Of a DNA stretch of 64,000 nucleotides, positions 36,301 to 44,557 are shown in pieces. The notes below the pieces were generated by a model, which saw nothing but the letters and a program-made list of their open reading frames with translations, was not told where the DNA came from and searched no databases. Origin of the DNA: Lederbergia citri (GTDB lineage: Bacteria > Bacillota > Bacilli > Bacillales > Bacillaceae_C); contig NZ_JAGYPG010000003.1 of the NCBI RefSeq assembly GCF_018343625.1, positions 3,102-67,101 of the forward strand, read 5' to 3'. Numbering within the stretch: the first letter of the stretch is position 1; every line of letters starts with the position of its first letter. A program made the translations under genes and the position numbers.

Positions 36301-36484
36301 GCTTTACCTGAGCTGCTTGTAAACCAGGTGCTCTCATACTAACTGTTAGGGTAGTATTGTTAATCCCAGGCAAGTAATCTCTTTGCATCTGATAAGCAGA
36401 AATGCCTCCCCAAGCCAAAATGATGACAACACACACAATCATAAGAATAGCCCTTTGCATGGTTGCCTCCACTAATCTTTTCAT
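33365..36484 (-). CDS. RND-family efflux transporter (AcrB/SwrC type)
   Basis: Proton-driven membrane pump of 1039 residues with the duplicated RND plan: a membrane segment, a large extracytoplasmic loop, six segments, then a repeat of the same. The proton-relay aspartates are in GRIVDDSIVILDNM (about residues 398-411), and the N-terminal QRDYLPGINN and GLSNVETTSYDGG match the HAE family. In Gram-positives such pumps (SwrC of B. subtilis) export surfactants, drugs or lipids. The ATG at 36484 follows GAGGAGG. Divergent from the DedA/two-component operon. Confidence 0.93.
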   Translation of the reverse strand: MKRLVEATMQRAILMIVCVVIILAWGGISAYQMQRDYLPGINNTTLTVSMRAPGLQAAQVKQQVTENLASAVKTVDGLSNVETTSYDGGLFMSLYFPMDTDMKQAEDQVNKALANADLPPTITSSPSVTRLTTSSFPILTYSVTSSTLDEQTLLSTATQDIEKQIKSVPGVADVSVFGGAKDGYVLTIRMKDLIKNGLTLDDVNKSFALAVPSMPQGNIVNNQLSIPVSFDGLPLTVKQMENATIKNKEGKSIPVSAFGTVAHSLNDVKTVSRTNGAPSVTLNVIKTPSANITDVAEQVKDRVAHLQLDTINPKDVKFQVLLDREKELNSSLFGLLREGLLGCLFSMICVFFFFRNVRSTLLIAISLPISLLATTAFLKSMGITLNILTVSGLIVAMGRIVDDSIVILDNMYRRREEEKDKSLLSVLASSVAEMIPAILGSTLTTIAVYVPIAFVGGVISASYSGFAWSVVIALTISFFVAMLVIPALAFMGWKGGNSERQSVKLDSAMKPVLQSAFKHKKAMIIVSILVFLGAGIYSAFLPVSLLPNGKIGQIAIKAELPKGSTLIQVDSEVQKVEKALKANQKVEAYSANFGSTMTPQSDDVFDQGGGFITYPNVANLSVVLKNEKDTDSVINQLQKQLPSLSKDVTYTVTSQNISGDDSQMRILFTGSDQATLDQVAEEARTNLSKITNLSVDGKMDLTNGSPKYKVTFDQKAIQDKGVRVADILTVVNRYMSSSKDATITVDHKALPVDQYLDQIATGTNSTITLNATVNDVLASLAAETLIGTNGEEVRFDQIAKITKDQSPSTISERDGHPFSLVTAQITSNNISKVSSQAENALSSMKLPKDVTYSLGGISEQVKEMIFDMSVAVAFSILLVLLITSSIFKGWKAPLAVLISIPLALSGVVITLILFHGEWNLAALIGVLMLTGIVVTNGIVLIDKIERNRKEGMPVKEAVLNGSLSRIRPILMTAAATVLTLLPLALSHNADTVISQTLGIVVIGGMVTSTINSFVIIPIIYEWLHKKSSTNTVINVKTIN

Positions 36485-36689
36485 TGTTACCCTCCTCAAA
36501 GTATTTCAAAAATGATACTTCCATATATTTGAGCAACCTGAGTATATAAAATGAACCTGTATGTTATCTGAATAAAACATTAATATTGCATTAAAATGAA
36601 AAATGAATACTTTAATCGTGCTACATTATAGAGAGACAAAAGGTGGAAGTAATTATTATCCTGCTCATAATAAAATTGGAGGCATATAT

Positions 36690-37985
36690 ATGTCCTATTT
36701 AATATCTTTATTTGAACAACACAGTTATCTAATTTTATTTATAGGTATTTTTCTGGAGCTTTTGGCTCTTCCAATTTCAGGAGAATTTTTAATGAGCTAT
36801 GCAGGGTATTTTGTCTATCAAGGAAAAATGAATTATATTCTGGCTCTTCTTACAGTGTTTTTGTCAGCGGGTTTGGGTATTACAGTAACCTATTTGATTG
36901 GGAAGGCAGGAGGATATAAACTTATCGAAAAGTACGGGAGGTATATCCATCTTGGACCCGAAAGATATAAAAAAACAGCTGATTGGTTTGAACGGTCAGG
37001 CAGTAAATTATTAGTTATTGCTTATTTCATCCCTGGTGTAAGGCATTTCACGGGTTATGTTTCTGGAACTTCAAAAATTTCTTTTCGAAAATTTATCATA
37101 CCTGCTTACACAGGTGCTTTTTTATGGGGAATTTGTTTTATTACCTTGGGAAAGGTGTTAGGGCCTAAATGGGAGGTTTTCCACCAAGCAGCAAGTAAAT
37201 ATTTCATTTTTTTTGTAATTGTCTTGGCTATTTTGTTTTTAGGATATATGGCTTACCGGTTTTATAAAAATCAAATCAAAGACTTTTTTATTCGTTTGAT
37301 AAAAAGGTTGATGAATCGTTTAAAAACAATAAGAGCCGCCGAATTATTTCTTATTTTCCTCACTTTAGGTTTAATTGGAATAGTTATTTTGATGCTGGGA
37401 CTAGCCCAAGACTATTTATATAATGAATTTACTCAGTTTAACGATGTTGCTATATACATGGTTAAATCAGTCGCCTATATGAACTGGATAAGAGGGTTTT
37501 TAGTATTTCTATCCCCAATTGCACTGGTTTCTGTTGTAGTAGCAACCATGATTCGCATTTGGATTAAAGGACGTAACAGGGGCTTGGAATATCTCCTGCT
37601 TGGAGTTTCGCTACTAGGAGCAAAACCTTTTCATGAGGTGGTCAAGAAGGCATTTTTATATCTGCAAACCTTTAGTTTCTTTAGAGAATTTCATTCTGCA
37701 AATTTTCCTGATAAAAATTCTATGATTATAATGATCGTGTACGGAACATGCTTGTTTTTACTCGTTCGACATACAGAAAAAAAGTATGTGCCTATATTCG
37801 CTCCTTTATTTGGTTTGATTTTATTAACAAGTCTGGCGTTTGTAAATATTGCATCTAACCATATCCTCCCTAGTGATATTGTTGGTGGATATGTATATGG
37901 CGGTGTTTGGATATTTTTTAATTTCTTGTTGTTTGAAATGTTGCGTCTCGCAATGGAAAAATTCAAAATTGAGTTGGATCAATAG
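36690..37985 (+). CDS. DedA family protein fused to a degenerate PAP2-like membrane domain
   Basis: A 431-residue membrane protein. The N-terminal half (about 1-200) is a DedA/VTT domain: LELLALPISGEFLMSYAGY, the GxGITVTYLIGKAGGY strand and SGSKLLVIAYFIPGVRHFTGYVSG; DedA proteins move lipids across the membrane and sustain proton motive force. The C-terminal half has the PAP2 phosphatase segment order but altered motifs: FPDKNSM replaces FPSGHAM and no R-x5-H precedes PSDIVGG. It probably binds lipid rather than dephosphorylating it. The ATG at 36690 follows TTGGAGG. Confidence 0.82.
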   Translation: MSYLISLFEQHSYLILFIGIFLELLALPISGEFLMSYAGYFVYQGKMNYILALLTVFLSAGLGITVTYLIGKAGGYKLIEKYGRYIHLGPERYKKTADWFERSGSKLLVIAYFIPGVRHFTGYVSGTSKISFRKFIIPAYTGAFLWGICFITLGKVLGPKWEVFHQAASKYFIFFVIVLAILFLGYMAYRFYKNQIKDFFIRLIKRLMNRLKTIRAAELFLIFLTLGLIGIVILMLGLAQDYLYNEFTQFNDVAIYMVKSVAYMNWIRGFLVFLSPIALVSVVVATMIRIWIKGRNRGLEYLLLGVSLLGAKPFHEVVKKAFLYLQTFSFFREFHSANFPDKNSMIIMIVYGTCLFLLVRHTEKKYVPIFAPLFGLILLTSLAFVNIASNHILPSDIVGGYVYGGVWIFFNFLLFEMLRLAMEKFKIELDQ

Positions 37986-38027
37986 ATACTTTAAGTCTTT
38001 AAATTAGATTAGGAAGGATGGTGCCTA

Positions 38028-38741
38028 GTGAAAACGCATATTCTTTTAGTCGAAGATGAAACACAGATTGCTCGTGTCTTAAAAATGGAATTGGAATATG
38101 AAGGTTATCAAGTTACCGTGGAACATGACGGTAAAGCAGGATTAGAGACAGCAACGCAGAATGAAATAGATTTAATTTTACTGGATGTAATGTTGCCGGG
38201 ATTGAGTGGAATTGAAGTGTTAAGGAGATTAAGAAAAGAAGATAGAGTAACTCCTGTTATACTTTTAACAGCTCGGAACTCAACATTTGATAAAGTGGCA
38301 GGATTGGATCATGGGGCAAACGACTATGTAACAAAGCCCTTCGAGATTGAAGAATTATTAGCGCGAATTCGGGCTTGTCTTCGGAATAACCTTAAACGGG
38401 AAACTAAAGATGAAGAGACCTTATTGACTGTTGAGGATTTAACCATCAATTTGGAATCAAGAGAAGTGAAACGAGGCGGGAAATCCATTGTATTAACTCC
38501 GAAAGAGTATGATTTCTTAGTTTATCTAGTACTGAATAAAAATAAAGTTGTTACACGTGAGAACATTATTCTTAAAGTTTGGGGGTATGAGTACGAAGGC
38601 GAGACTAATGTCATTGATGTATTTATTAGACACCTGAGAATAAAAATTGATGAGGGTTTTTCAAGTCCTTTAATTACTACCGTCAGAGGAATTGGCTTTA
38701 CCATAAAGGAGAACACGGATGAAGATTACTACAAAAATTAA
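38028..38741 (+). CDS. OmpR-family response regulator (YkoG-like)
   Basis: DNA-binding regulator of 237 residues. The receiver domain carries the acidic pocket VEDE, the phosphorylation site LLLDVMLPG (Asp about residue 53), LLTAR and the lysine of VTKPFE (about 104). A winged-helix output domain follows (LTPKEYDFLVYLVLNKNKVV, TTVRGIGFTI). GTG start after AGGAAGG. It overlaps the kinase gene by 23 bases. Probably regulates the DedA gene, the divergent RND pump or both. Confidence 0.93.
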   Translation: MKTHILLVEDETQIARVLKMELEYEGYQVTVEHDGKAGLETATQNEIDLILLDVMLPGLSGIEVLRRLRKEDRVTPVILLTARNSTFDKVAGLDHGANDYVTKPFEIEELLARIRACLRNNLKRETKDEETLLTVEDLTINLESREVKRGGKSIVLTPKEYDFLVYLVLNKNKVVTRENIILKVWGYEYEGETNVIDVFIRHLRIKIDEGFSSPLITTVRGIGFTIKENTDEDYYKN

Positions 38742-40077
38742 TCTACTAACGACTGCTTGGATGCTGTGCATATTAATCCTTGTCAATTTTGTGGTCTTCT
38801 TTCTATTTATGAAAACAACAGTGAATATGGAAGAGGATATGCTTTTTCAAAAGGCTGGGAATATATTAAAAGACATTGATAACAACCTATCGTCTAGTGA
38901 AATTGAGAGAAAATTAGAAGAGTATTTAACTGAACATTCCTATATCAGAATCATTGATAAAGGGAACAAGGTAAGTCATGAAGTTTCGAATGATAAGTTA
39001 CTCTCAAAAAAAGTAAAGGCAAAGTATAAAATAAGTAAACAGGCTAATACTCATCTGATTTCTGCTGAAAAAGGAGAGGAACAAGTATTGGTCGTTCACG
39101 TTCCCATTATTAATGGTAATCAAATTCAAGGAAGTTTGGAAATTGGCGAACGATTACAAGGGTTAGAAGCAAGAAGAGAGATTCTTCGGGCAATCTTAAT
39201 ATTCTGTACGACTTTAGCTGCATTTTTATCCTTACTTGGAGGAAGATGGTTAGCTAATATGATTATGAGACCGATTTCCAAGATGATTATAACAATGGAG
39301 GAAATTGAAAAGAGCGGTGTCCCTAAGACCATCCCCATCCAGAATAAGACAAAAGATGAACTCCAAACAATGGCTCTAACTTTTAATCGTATGATTGATA
39401 GACTTCAGGTAAACATGGAAAAACAAAACCAGTTTGTTTCTGATGCCTCTCACGAATTAAAAACGCCTTTAACAGTCATTAAAAGCTACGCAAATTTATT
39501 AAGAAGACACGGTTTAGAAAATACAGAAATAGCACAGGAAGCCATTAAAGCCATTCATTCTGAGGCAACTAGAATACAAAAAATGTCTGAAACTTTTTTG
39601 GATTTAGCTACCCTAGAAAGGGAAAATGTATTAGAAATAATTGATGTAAATGTGGTCTCATTATGCCAGGATATAATAAAGCAATTAAAAGATGTATATA
39701 GACGAGAAATAACTTTACATTTTGATGAAAATCCGATCATCATTCGTGCAGATGAACTAAAGATTAAGCAGGTAATTATTATTTTATTGGATAATGCCGT
39801 TAAATATAGCAAAGAAAAAATAGAAGTCTACTTAGAAAAGAATGAACAAAATGTAATTATACAAGTAAAAGATTATGGGATTGGAATCCCACAAGATGAG
39901 ATTAATAATATCTTTGAAAGATTTTACCGTGTTGATAAGGCAAGAAGTCGAGAGACAGGAGGCACTGGTTTAGGTCTGCATATTGCTAATAGCATTATGA
40001 AATTGCACGATGGTGAAATAAAGGTAGAAAGTACAGAAGGATTGGGGACTAATGTAAAGTTATTTTTCCACAAATAA
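38719..40077 (+). CDS. sensor histidine kinase (YkoH-like)
   Basis: Membrane sensor of 452 residues. Two membrane segments (about 10-32 and 155-178) flank an extracytoplasmic sensor; a HAMP domain follows, then HisKA with SDASHELKTPLTVI (His about residue 244) and a HATPase_c with the N box ILLDNAVKYS, DYGIGIP and GGTGLGLHIANS. Partner of the overlapping response regulator. The signal is unknown; the adjacent RND pump suggests membrane-active compounds. Confidence 0.93.
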   Translation: MKITTKINLLTTAWMLCILILVNFVVFFLFMKTTVNMEEDMLFQKAGNILKDIDNNLSSSEIERKLEEYLTEHSYIRIIDKGNKVSHEVSNDKLLSKKVKAKYKISKQANTHLISAEKGEEQVLVVHVPIINGNQIQGSLEIGERLQGLEARREILRAILIFCTTLAAFLSLLGGRWLANMIMRPISKMIITMEEIEKSGVPKTIPIQNKTKDELQTMALTFNRMIDRLQVNMEKQNQFVSDASHELKTPLTVIKSYANLLRRHGLENTEIAQEAIKAIHSEATRIQKMSETFLDLATLERENVLEIIDVNVVSLCQDIIKQLKDVYRREITLHFDENPIIIRADELKIKQVIIILLDNAVKYSKEKIEVYLEKNEQNVIIQVKDYGIGIPQDEINNIFERFYRVDKARSRETGGTGLGLHIANSIMKLHDGEIKVESTEGLGTNVKLFFHK

Positions 40078-40706
40078 TACAAAGTAGTAATATTGGTATT
40101 TCAAAATTCAAAGATATTTTAAAAAAGAAGTTGGTACTATCAACATCAACATCTAATTTTCTTTCAGCAACTACCATAGATGCTTTATAAAAGACATTTC
40201 TCAATTCCTTTCCCTTTAAATTTCAGTTCTTTTTCTACTATATCCCCTGTAACTCCCTCGGTACCCATGGAACTTTGTTCTCCTCTGCTGTAACTAAGTT
40301 GGTACCTGAAAGGGGAAAAGGGAAGGGAAGAACGAAGGAAATGTGGTGAGACAAAATGCCTCCAAAAGAATCGGGATGCGTACCAATGGTACGTCTTTCT
40401 CAGTTTTTTATTAATCAAACGTTTGATTAGTTTTGGTTTCTGATCATTTTTTTGTTCAATATGCCCCCAATCCCTTGCCCAATAAGTATGTCCCTGTTAC
40501 TTTCCTCTTCCTCATGCTAAAAAGTCGGTACCTACTGCTAAATAGTTGGTATCTAAACGGCAAGGAAGCCGGAAGAGCAGCGGGTAGTCTTATATGTATT
40601 CAATCGGATTTTTCGTCGTAAAATCAATCAAAATTCGAGGCTGGATCCAAAAGTGATCCACATTTTATCTGGTCGTTCAAAAGAAATAAAAAGTAATTTT
40701 CAAAGT
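40078..40706. other. long intergenic region with repeats, no gene
   Basis: This 629-bp stretch lies between convergent genes. It contains one copy of a dispersed terminator-plus-palindrome repeat (40347-40440) and pyrimidine-rich tracts. No reading frame with a credible ribosome site was seen. Its tail (AATTCGAGGCTGGATCC near 40634) weakly resembles the intergenic sequence near 54460. Confidence 0.6.
40347..40440. repeat. dispersed repeat, copy 1: hairpin plus 18-bp palindrome
   Basis: GAGACAAAATG, GAATCGGGATGCGTACC and GGTACGTCTTTCTC form a hairpin followed by TTTTTTATT. Then comes the perfect 18-bp palindrome TAATCAAACGTTTGATTA (about 40412-40429). A second copy with the same order lies at 58356-58460. 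Confidence 0.85.
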
Positions 40707-41558
40707 TTAATTCTTTAACAAATCCAATACTTTCTTAATAGTGGATTCCTTTTTTAAATCTTTTGGGGTGAATATATAAATATGATGAGCGGGCATTTCA
40801 AATTCACTTTCTAGGTAATACAGCTTTTTATCATTAATAAATGGTTGGGCTATCATAGAAGGTAGTAAAGTAAAATAATCTTGTTCTTCTATCATTTTTA
40901 ACACGATTGCAGTTTGATTCATTGATAAGGCCGGTAAGTGATTGATGCCCGTTAACTCCATGAACCATTCAAAGAAAGCATCTCCCCAATTGTTTAATAT
41001 AAATTTCTTACTGTTTAAATCATCAACTGTAATAGGCCTATTCAGTTGAAATTTGGATACAAATTTAAAATGGTCCTCAATGTGTTCATGTATTAGTAAA
41101 TTTGGATGAGTTGGTTTTGTATAAGATACTCCAAGGTCTATAACTCCATCTAACACTTTGCTAATAGTATTCTCTGATGAATGAGTTTTAAGTTCTAAGG
41201 ACACATTTCTATTTTCTATTGCAAAAGTGGATAGAGCGTTTCTATAGATATAGTTCCAAGCTGACGATGGACCTCCTAACACTAAACGGTCAATATATTG
41301 ACCATCTAATGCTAGCTCTTTTTTACTTTCCTCAACTAATTCAATTATTCTTTTTGCATAAGGTAAAAATATTAATCCCGAAGGAGTAAGTTCGACCCCT
41401 TTGTTTGTTCTTCTTAGTAATGGCTTTCCTAATTCTTGCTCAAGGCTTTTTAGCCTAGCCGAAACAGTTGATTGGGCTACATGTAACATTTCAGCACTTT
41501 TTGTAAAGTTTTTATAGGTTACCAACGATAAGAATGTATCTAATTGTTCTTTATCCAT
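40707..41558 (-). CDS. LysR-family transcriptional regulator
   Basis: A 283-residue regulator. The N-terminal winged HTH is textbook (FLSLVTYKNFTKSAEMLHVA, STVSARLKSLEQELGKPLLR), followed by an effector domain with VLGGPSSAWNYIY and DLGVSYTKP. It is divergent from a HAD phosphatase, and a palindrome in the 129-bp gap fits LysR-type control of both directions. The effector is unknown. Confidence 0.92.
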   Translation of the reverse strand: MDKEQLDTFLSLVTYKNFTKSAEMLHVAQSTVSARLKSLEQELGKPLLRRTNKGVELTPSGLIFLPYAKRIIELVEESKKELALDGQYIDRLVLGGPSSAWNYIYRNALSTFAIENRNVSLELKTHSSENTISKVLDGVIDLGVSYTKPTHPNLLIHEHIEDHFKFVSKFQLNRPITVDDLNSKKFILNNWGDAFFEWFMELTGINHLPALSMNQTAIVLKMIEEQDYFTLLPSMIAQPFINDKKLYYLESEFEMPAHHIYIFTPKDLKKESTIKKVLDLLKN

Positions 41559-41583
41559 GTCAACAATTTTCTCCTGTTTTATT

Positions 41584-41598
41584 ATCGGAAAATCCGAT
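41584..41598. promoter_or_regulatory. candidate LysR operator
   Basis: ATCGGAAAATCCGAT is a perfect 6-3-6 palindrome in the gap between lysR and the divergent HAD gene. A further half-site, ATCCGAT, lies at about 41606-41612. Confidence 0.5.
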
Positions 41599-41687
41599 TA
41601 CAGCAATCCGATATATTCGTTAAACAAATAATACTATATGGGATACAATTTAATCAAAGACATTATTTCTTATAGGAGAGATAAAAT

Positions 41688-42326
41688 ATGTTCAATTATC
41701 TGATTTTTGATGTGGACGGAACGATTTTAGATACCGAAGTAGCAATATTAAAATCTCTACAAAAAGTGTTGGCACGTGAAGGTGAAGAATACCAAATAGA
41801 GGAATTGAGATTTGCCTTAGGAATACCAGGAAAAGAAACACTTCGAAGACTAAATGTGACTGATGTAGAACGTATTCATTTAAAGTGGGCGAATGCAGTA
41901 TTAGAATTTTCCGAAGAAGTAAATGTATTTAAAGGGTTAGAAGAGATAATAAAAGTTCTATCAAATAAACCTGTTAAAATGGGTATTGTTACTTCCAAAA
42001 CACACCAAGAATTAAAGGATGAATTTGATCCATTTGGATTAAGCTCTTTTTTTCAATACACAATTAATGCTAATGATACCGAGAAGCACAAGCCACATCC
42101 CGACCCCTTATTAGCTTGTTTAGAAGGTTTAGGTGCTACTCAACGTGATGCAATTTACATTGGGGATTCAATCTATGATATGCAATGTGCAAAGAGTGCT
42201 GGGGTGAGATTTGCTCTTGCTTTATGGGGAGCTAAGACGGTAGAACGGTTTGAATCAGCAGACTATATATTAAAAGAACCGAAAGATATTTTAACTTTAT
42301 TAACAAATAAAAGACTGTATGAATAG
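41688..42326 (+). CDS. HAD-IA family phosphatase (phosphoglycolate phosphatase-like)
   Basis: A 212-residue HAD hydrolase with motif I IFDVDGTILD (about residues 6-15), a helical C1 cap, motif II GIVTSKT, the lysine of EKHKPHPDP (motif III) and motif IV YIGDSIYDMQCAK. GGAGAG precedes the ATG. First gene of the LysR-divergent cluster. Substrate unknown. Confidence 0.92.
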   Translation: MFNYLIFDVDGTILDTEVAILKSLQKVLAREGEEYQIEELRFALGIPGKETLRRLNVTDVERIHLKWANAVLEFSEEVNVFKGLEEIIKVLSNKPVKMGIVTSKTHQELKDEFDPFGLSSFFQYTINANDTEKHKPHPDPLLACLEGLGATQRDAIYIGDSIYDMQCAKSAGVRFALALWGAKTVERFESADYILKEPKDILTLLTNKRLYE

Positions 42327-42401
42327 GAAAATATGTGATGTTTAAATTCTATTGATTTGGTCGTTTAAGGTGTTTTAAATACTTTTGATAAAGGGTGTGT
42401 A

Positions 42402-43067
42402 ATTATTAAAGCAATTATTTTTGATTTTGATGGTACTCTTGCTGACACCTTGCCAATTTGTTTTTATGCGTTTCAAGCTGTATTTAAGGAATTTGACAAC
42501 ATTCAGGTTACTGCAGATGTGATTAAGGCTATGTTCGGTCCATCTGAGACTGGAATTATCAGGGAAAATCTAATAAATTCAAATCATGATAAAGCAATCG
42601 AATTATATTATGAAAAATATATTGAAAAGCACAAAGAACTCGTTTTGGATAATGAGAAAATTAACGACTTACTTCTGCAATTAAAAAGCGATGGTTATAA
42701 ATTAGGAATTGTAACAGGGAAAGCAAGAAGAAGTCTGCTTATTTCTTTAGAATGCCTTAATATGAATGACTTATTTGATATAATCATTACTGGTGATGAT
42801 GTCTATACACCAAAACCTCATCCGGAGGGAGTAAATAAGGCATTGGAACATCTTAAAATAAAAAACACGGAAGCTGTTTTCCTAGGAGATAGTGAAGCCG
42901 ACATTCTGGCTGGTAAACAAGCCCATGTACATACAATCGGGGTCCAATGGTTGCCAAATTACCAGACATTAGAGTTTAGTGTTCAACCAGACCAAATGTT
43001 TAGTAGCGTAGACGAATTCATACAACACTTACAAACTATAGGTATGAACAACTGTGAAAGCAAGTAA
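42402..43067 (+). CDS. HAD-IA family phosphatase, apparent AUU start
   Basis: A 221-residue HAD hydrolase: motif I AIIFDFDGTLADT, motif II GIVTGKARRS, motif III TPKPHPEG and motif IV FLGDSEADILAG. No ATG, GTG or TTG exists in frame between the upstream stop (42366) and the sequence encoding motif I; the first, TTG at 42450, would remove the catalytic aspartates. The likely start is ATT at 42402, which gives MIKAIIFDFDGTL and follows AAAGGGTG at normal spacing. It may be a working gene with a rare start or one silenced by a start-codon change. Confidence 0.82.
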   Translation: MIKAIIFDFDGTLADTLPICFYAFQAVFKEFDNIQVTADVIKAMFGPSETGIIRENLINSNHDKAIELYYEKYIEKHKELVLDNEKINDLLLQLKSDGYKLGIVTGKARRSLLISLECLNMNDLFDIIITGDDVYTPKPHPEGVNKALEHLKIKNTEAVFLGDSEADILAGKQAHVHTIGVQWLPNYQTLEFSVQPDQMFSSVDEFIQHLQTIGMNNCESK

Positions 43068-43965
43068 AATTATGAACATATGGCTTTTTGGACTTTTAGT
43101 CGTATTGACAACATCTTTAATGGGATCTTCTTTCACGATTGGAAAGATTGGACTTGAGTACGCTACACCTATCATGTTGGTTGCATTACGATTCCTCTTG
43201 GCAGGGGTCTTAATGGCGATTATCGTAAAATGTTTAAGAATCCCGCATCCAAAAAAGGGTTCAGATTGGATAAAAATAGCACTGATTGGATTCTTTCAAA
43301 CGGCGGGTGTCATGGGATGTATCTTTTTCAGTTTACGCACGATAACATCGGGGCAATCAGCTATATTAACATTTATGAACCCCCTTTTGGTTGTTATATT
43401 TGGAACACTTTTTATGAAAATGACATATAGTTGGCGACAATGGATCGGTGTTATTGCAGGTTTTGTTGGTGTATTTATTACGCTTGGTGCACAGGTAAAC
43501 TTTCAGATTGGAACACTATTGGGTTTTCTTTCAGCCATTTCGTGGGCAATCGGAACACTACTAATCAAAAAATGGGGCGTTCATATTAATACATGGGTTT
43601 TAACGGCTTATCAAATGTTGTTTGGCGGTCTGATCCTATTCATTGGTAGTTTTCTATTGGAAAACCCTTCATTTCAAATTACCACCTTGTCGATTACCAT
43701 TTTATTATGGTTAGCATTAATGGCTTCCATTGTACAATTCGCTGTCTGGTTTTATCTATTAAAAACAGGCGATGCCGGCAAGACAAGTGCATTCTTGTTT
43801 TTAGCCCCATTTTTCGGTGTTCTCACGGGCTGGTTATTATTGGATGAAATGATTGATTGGAATGTAATACTCGGCGGTGTTTGTATCTTTATTGGCATAT
43901 TCATGGTCAATTGGACTTCTAAGTCAAGATATAGTAAAAAATTAAAAAAAACCTTATTCCATTAA
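43054..43965 (+). CDS. EamA/DMT-family transporter
   Basis: A 303-residue membrane protein with ten predicted segments arranged as two EamA repeats (GSSFTIGKIGLEYATPIMLV and GTLLGFLSAISWAIGTLLIK starts). Such proteins export metabolites or amino acids. The GTG at 43054 overlaps the HAD gene; ATG at 43072 is an alternative. It is the third gene of the cluster controlled from the LysR gap. Confidence 0.9.
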   Translation: MKASKIMNIWLFGLLVVLTTSLMGSSFTIGKIGLEYATPIMLVALRFLLAGVLMAIIVKCLRIPHPKKGSDWIKIALIGFFQTAGVMGCIFFSLRTITSGQSAILTFMNPLLVVIFGTLFMKMTYSWRQWIGVIAGFVGVFITLGAQVNFQIGTLLGFLSAISWAIGTLLIKKWGVHINTWVLTAYQMLFGGLILFIGSFLLENPSFQITTLSITILLWLALMASIVQFAVWFYLLKTGDAGKTSAFLFLAPFFGVLTGWLLLDEMIDWNVILGGVCIFIGIFMVNWTSKSRYSKKLKKTLFH

Positions 43966-43967
43966 AA

Positions 43968-44222
43968 GGTGTTTTAATTAATAAAGTTCATAACAAAACA
44001 GAAACCATTCTAAAATAGAGGTTTCCATTGCAACCATATTGGAAATGAATAATGCGAAACAGGACGTTAATCTTCATCCAAAGCATATATCTACTATGTC
44101 TCTATAAAAAATTAACGGTTCTTAAATAAAAATACGTTCCTTAAATAAAATTAATGTTCCCAATCCGAGGGTTTTCCCGGTATTTGTCCGGAAGACCTTC
44201 GGTTTTTTTTATGCCAAAATTG
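43968..44222 (+). repeat. 255-bp direct repeat, copy A, ending in a terminator
   Basis: Matches 45672-45931 over its whole length. Shared blocks include GGACGTTAATCTTCATCC, AAGCATATATCTACTATGTC, AATTAACGGTTCTTAAATAA and TTAATGTTCCCAATCCGAGG. The 3' end is a nested hairpin (CCGAGGG...CCTTCGG) followed by eight T at 44203-44210. It begins three bases after the EamA stop. Confidence 0.93.
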
Positions 44223-44236
44223 GAGGGAATCTAATC

Positions 44237-44383
44237 TTGATCAAAGATATTAAAGATCTATCGACATATGGAATGCTTGATCCTTTTAGGACTCAGATCA
44301 TAGTTATGACAAGGGTAAGCTCATGGTGTACCTCCACAACCCAAAACCCAAAACCTGTAATGCCATTTTTCTTGTTCAAGTAA
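44237..44383 (+). CDS. possible short ORF or gene remnant
   Basis: TTG at 44237 follows TTGGAGGGAA and opens a 48-codon frame (MIKDIKDLSTYGMLDPFR...) ending TAA at 44381. The first 18 residues look protein-like; the rest does not. Could be a truncated gene joined to unrelated sequence. No family recognised. Confidence 0.25.
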   Translation: MIKDIKDLSTYGMLDPFRTQIIVMTRVSSWCTSTTQNPKPVMPFFLFK

Positions 44384-44557
44384 ATGGAAGAATAGTTCAA
44401 TAGCACTCACAAAGTATTTTGTATTTCCTGTATAATATAATGAGAAATAAATACCATACAAAAGGGCATGGAAATTTAGTGGTAATATAATATTCAATGT
44501 TAACATTCCGAGATTTTTAGAATGATTAATATGAAACTATTACAGGAGAGTCCTAAA

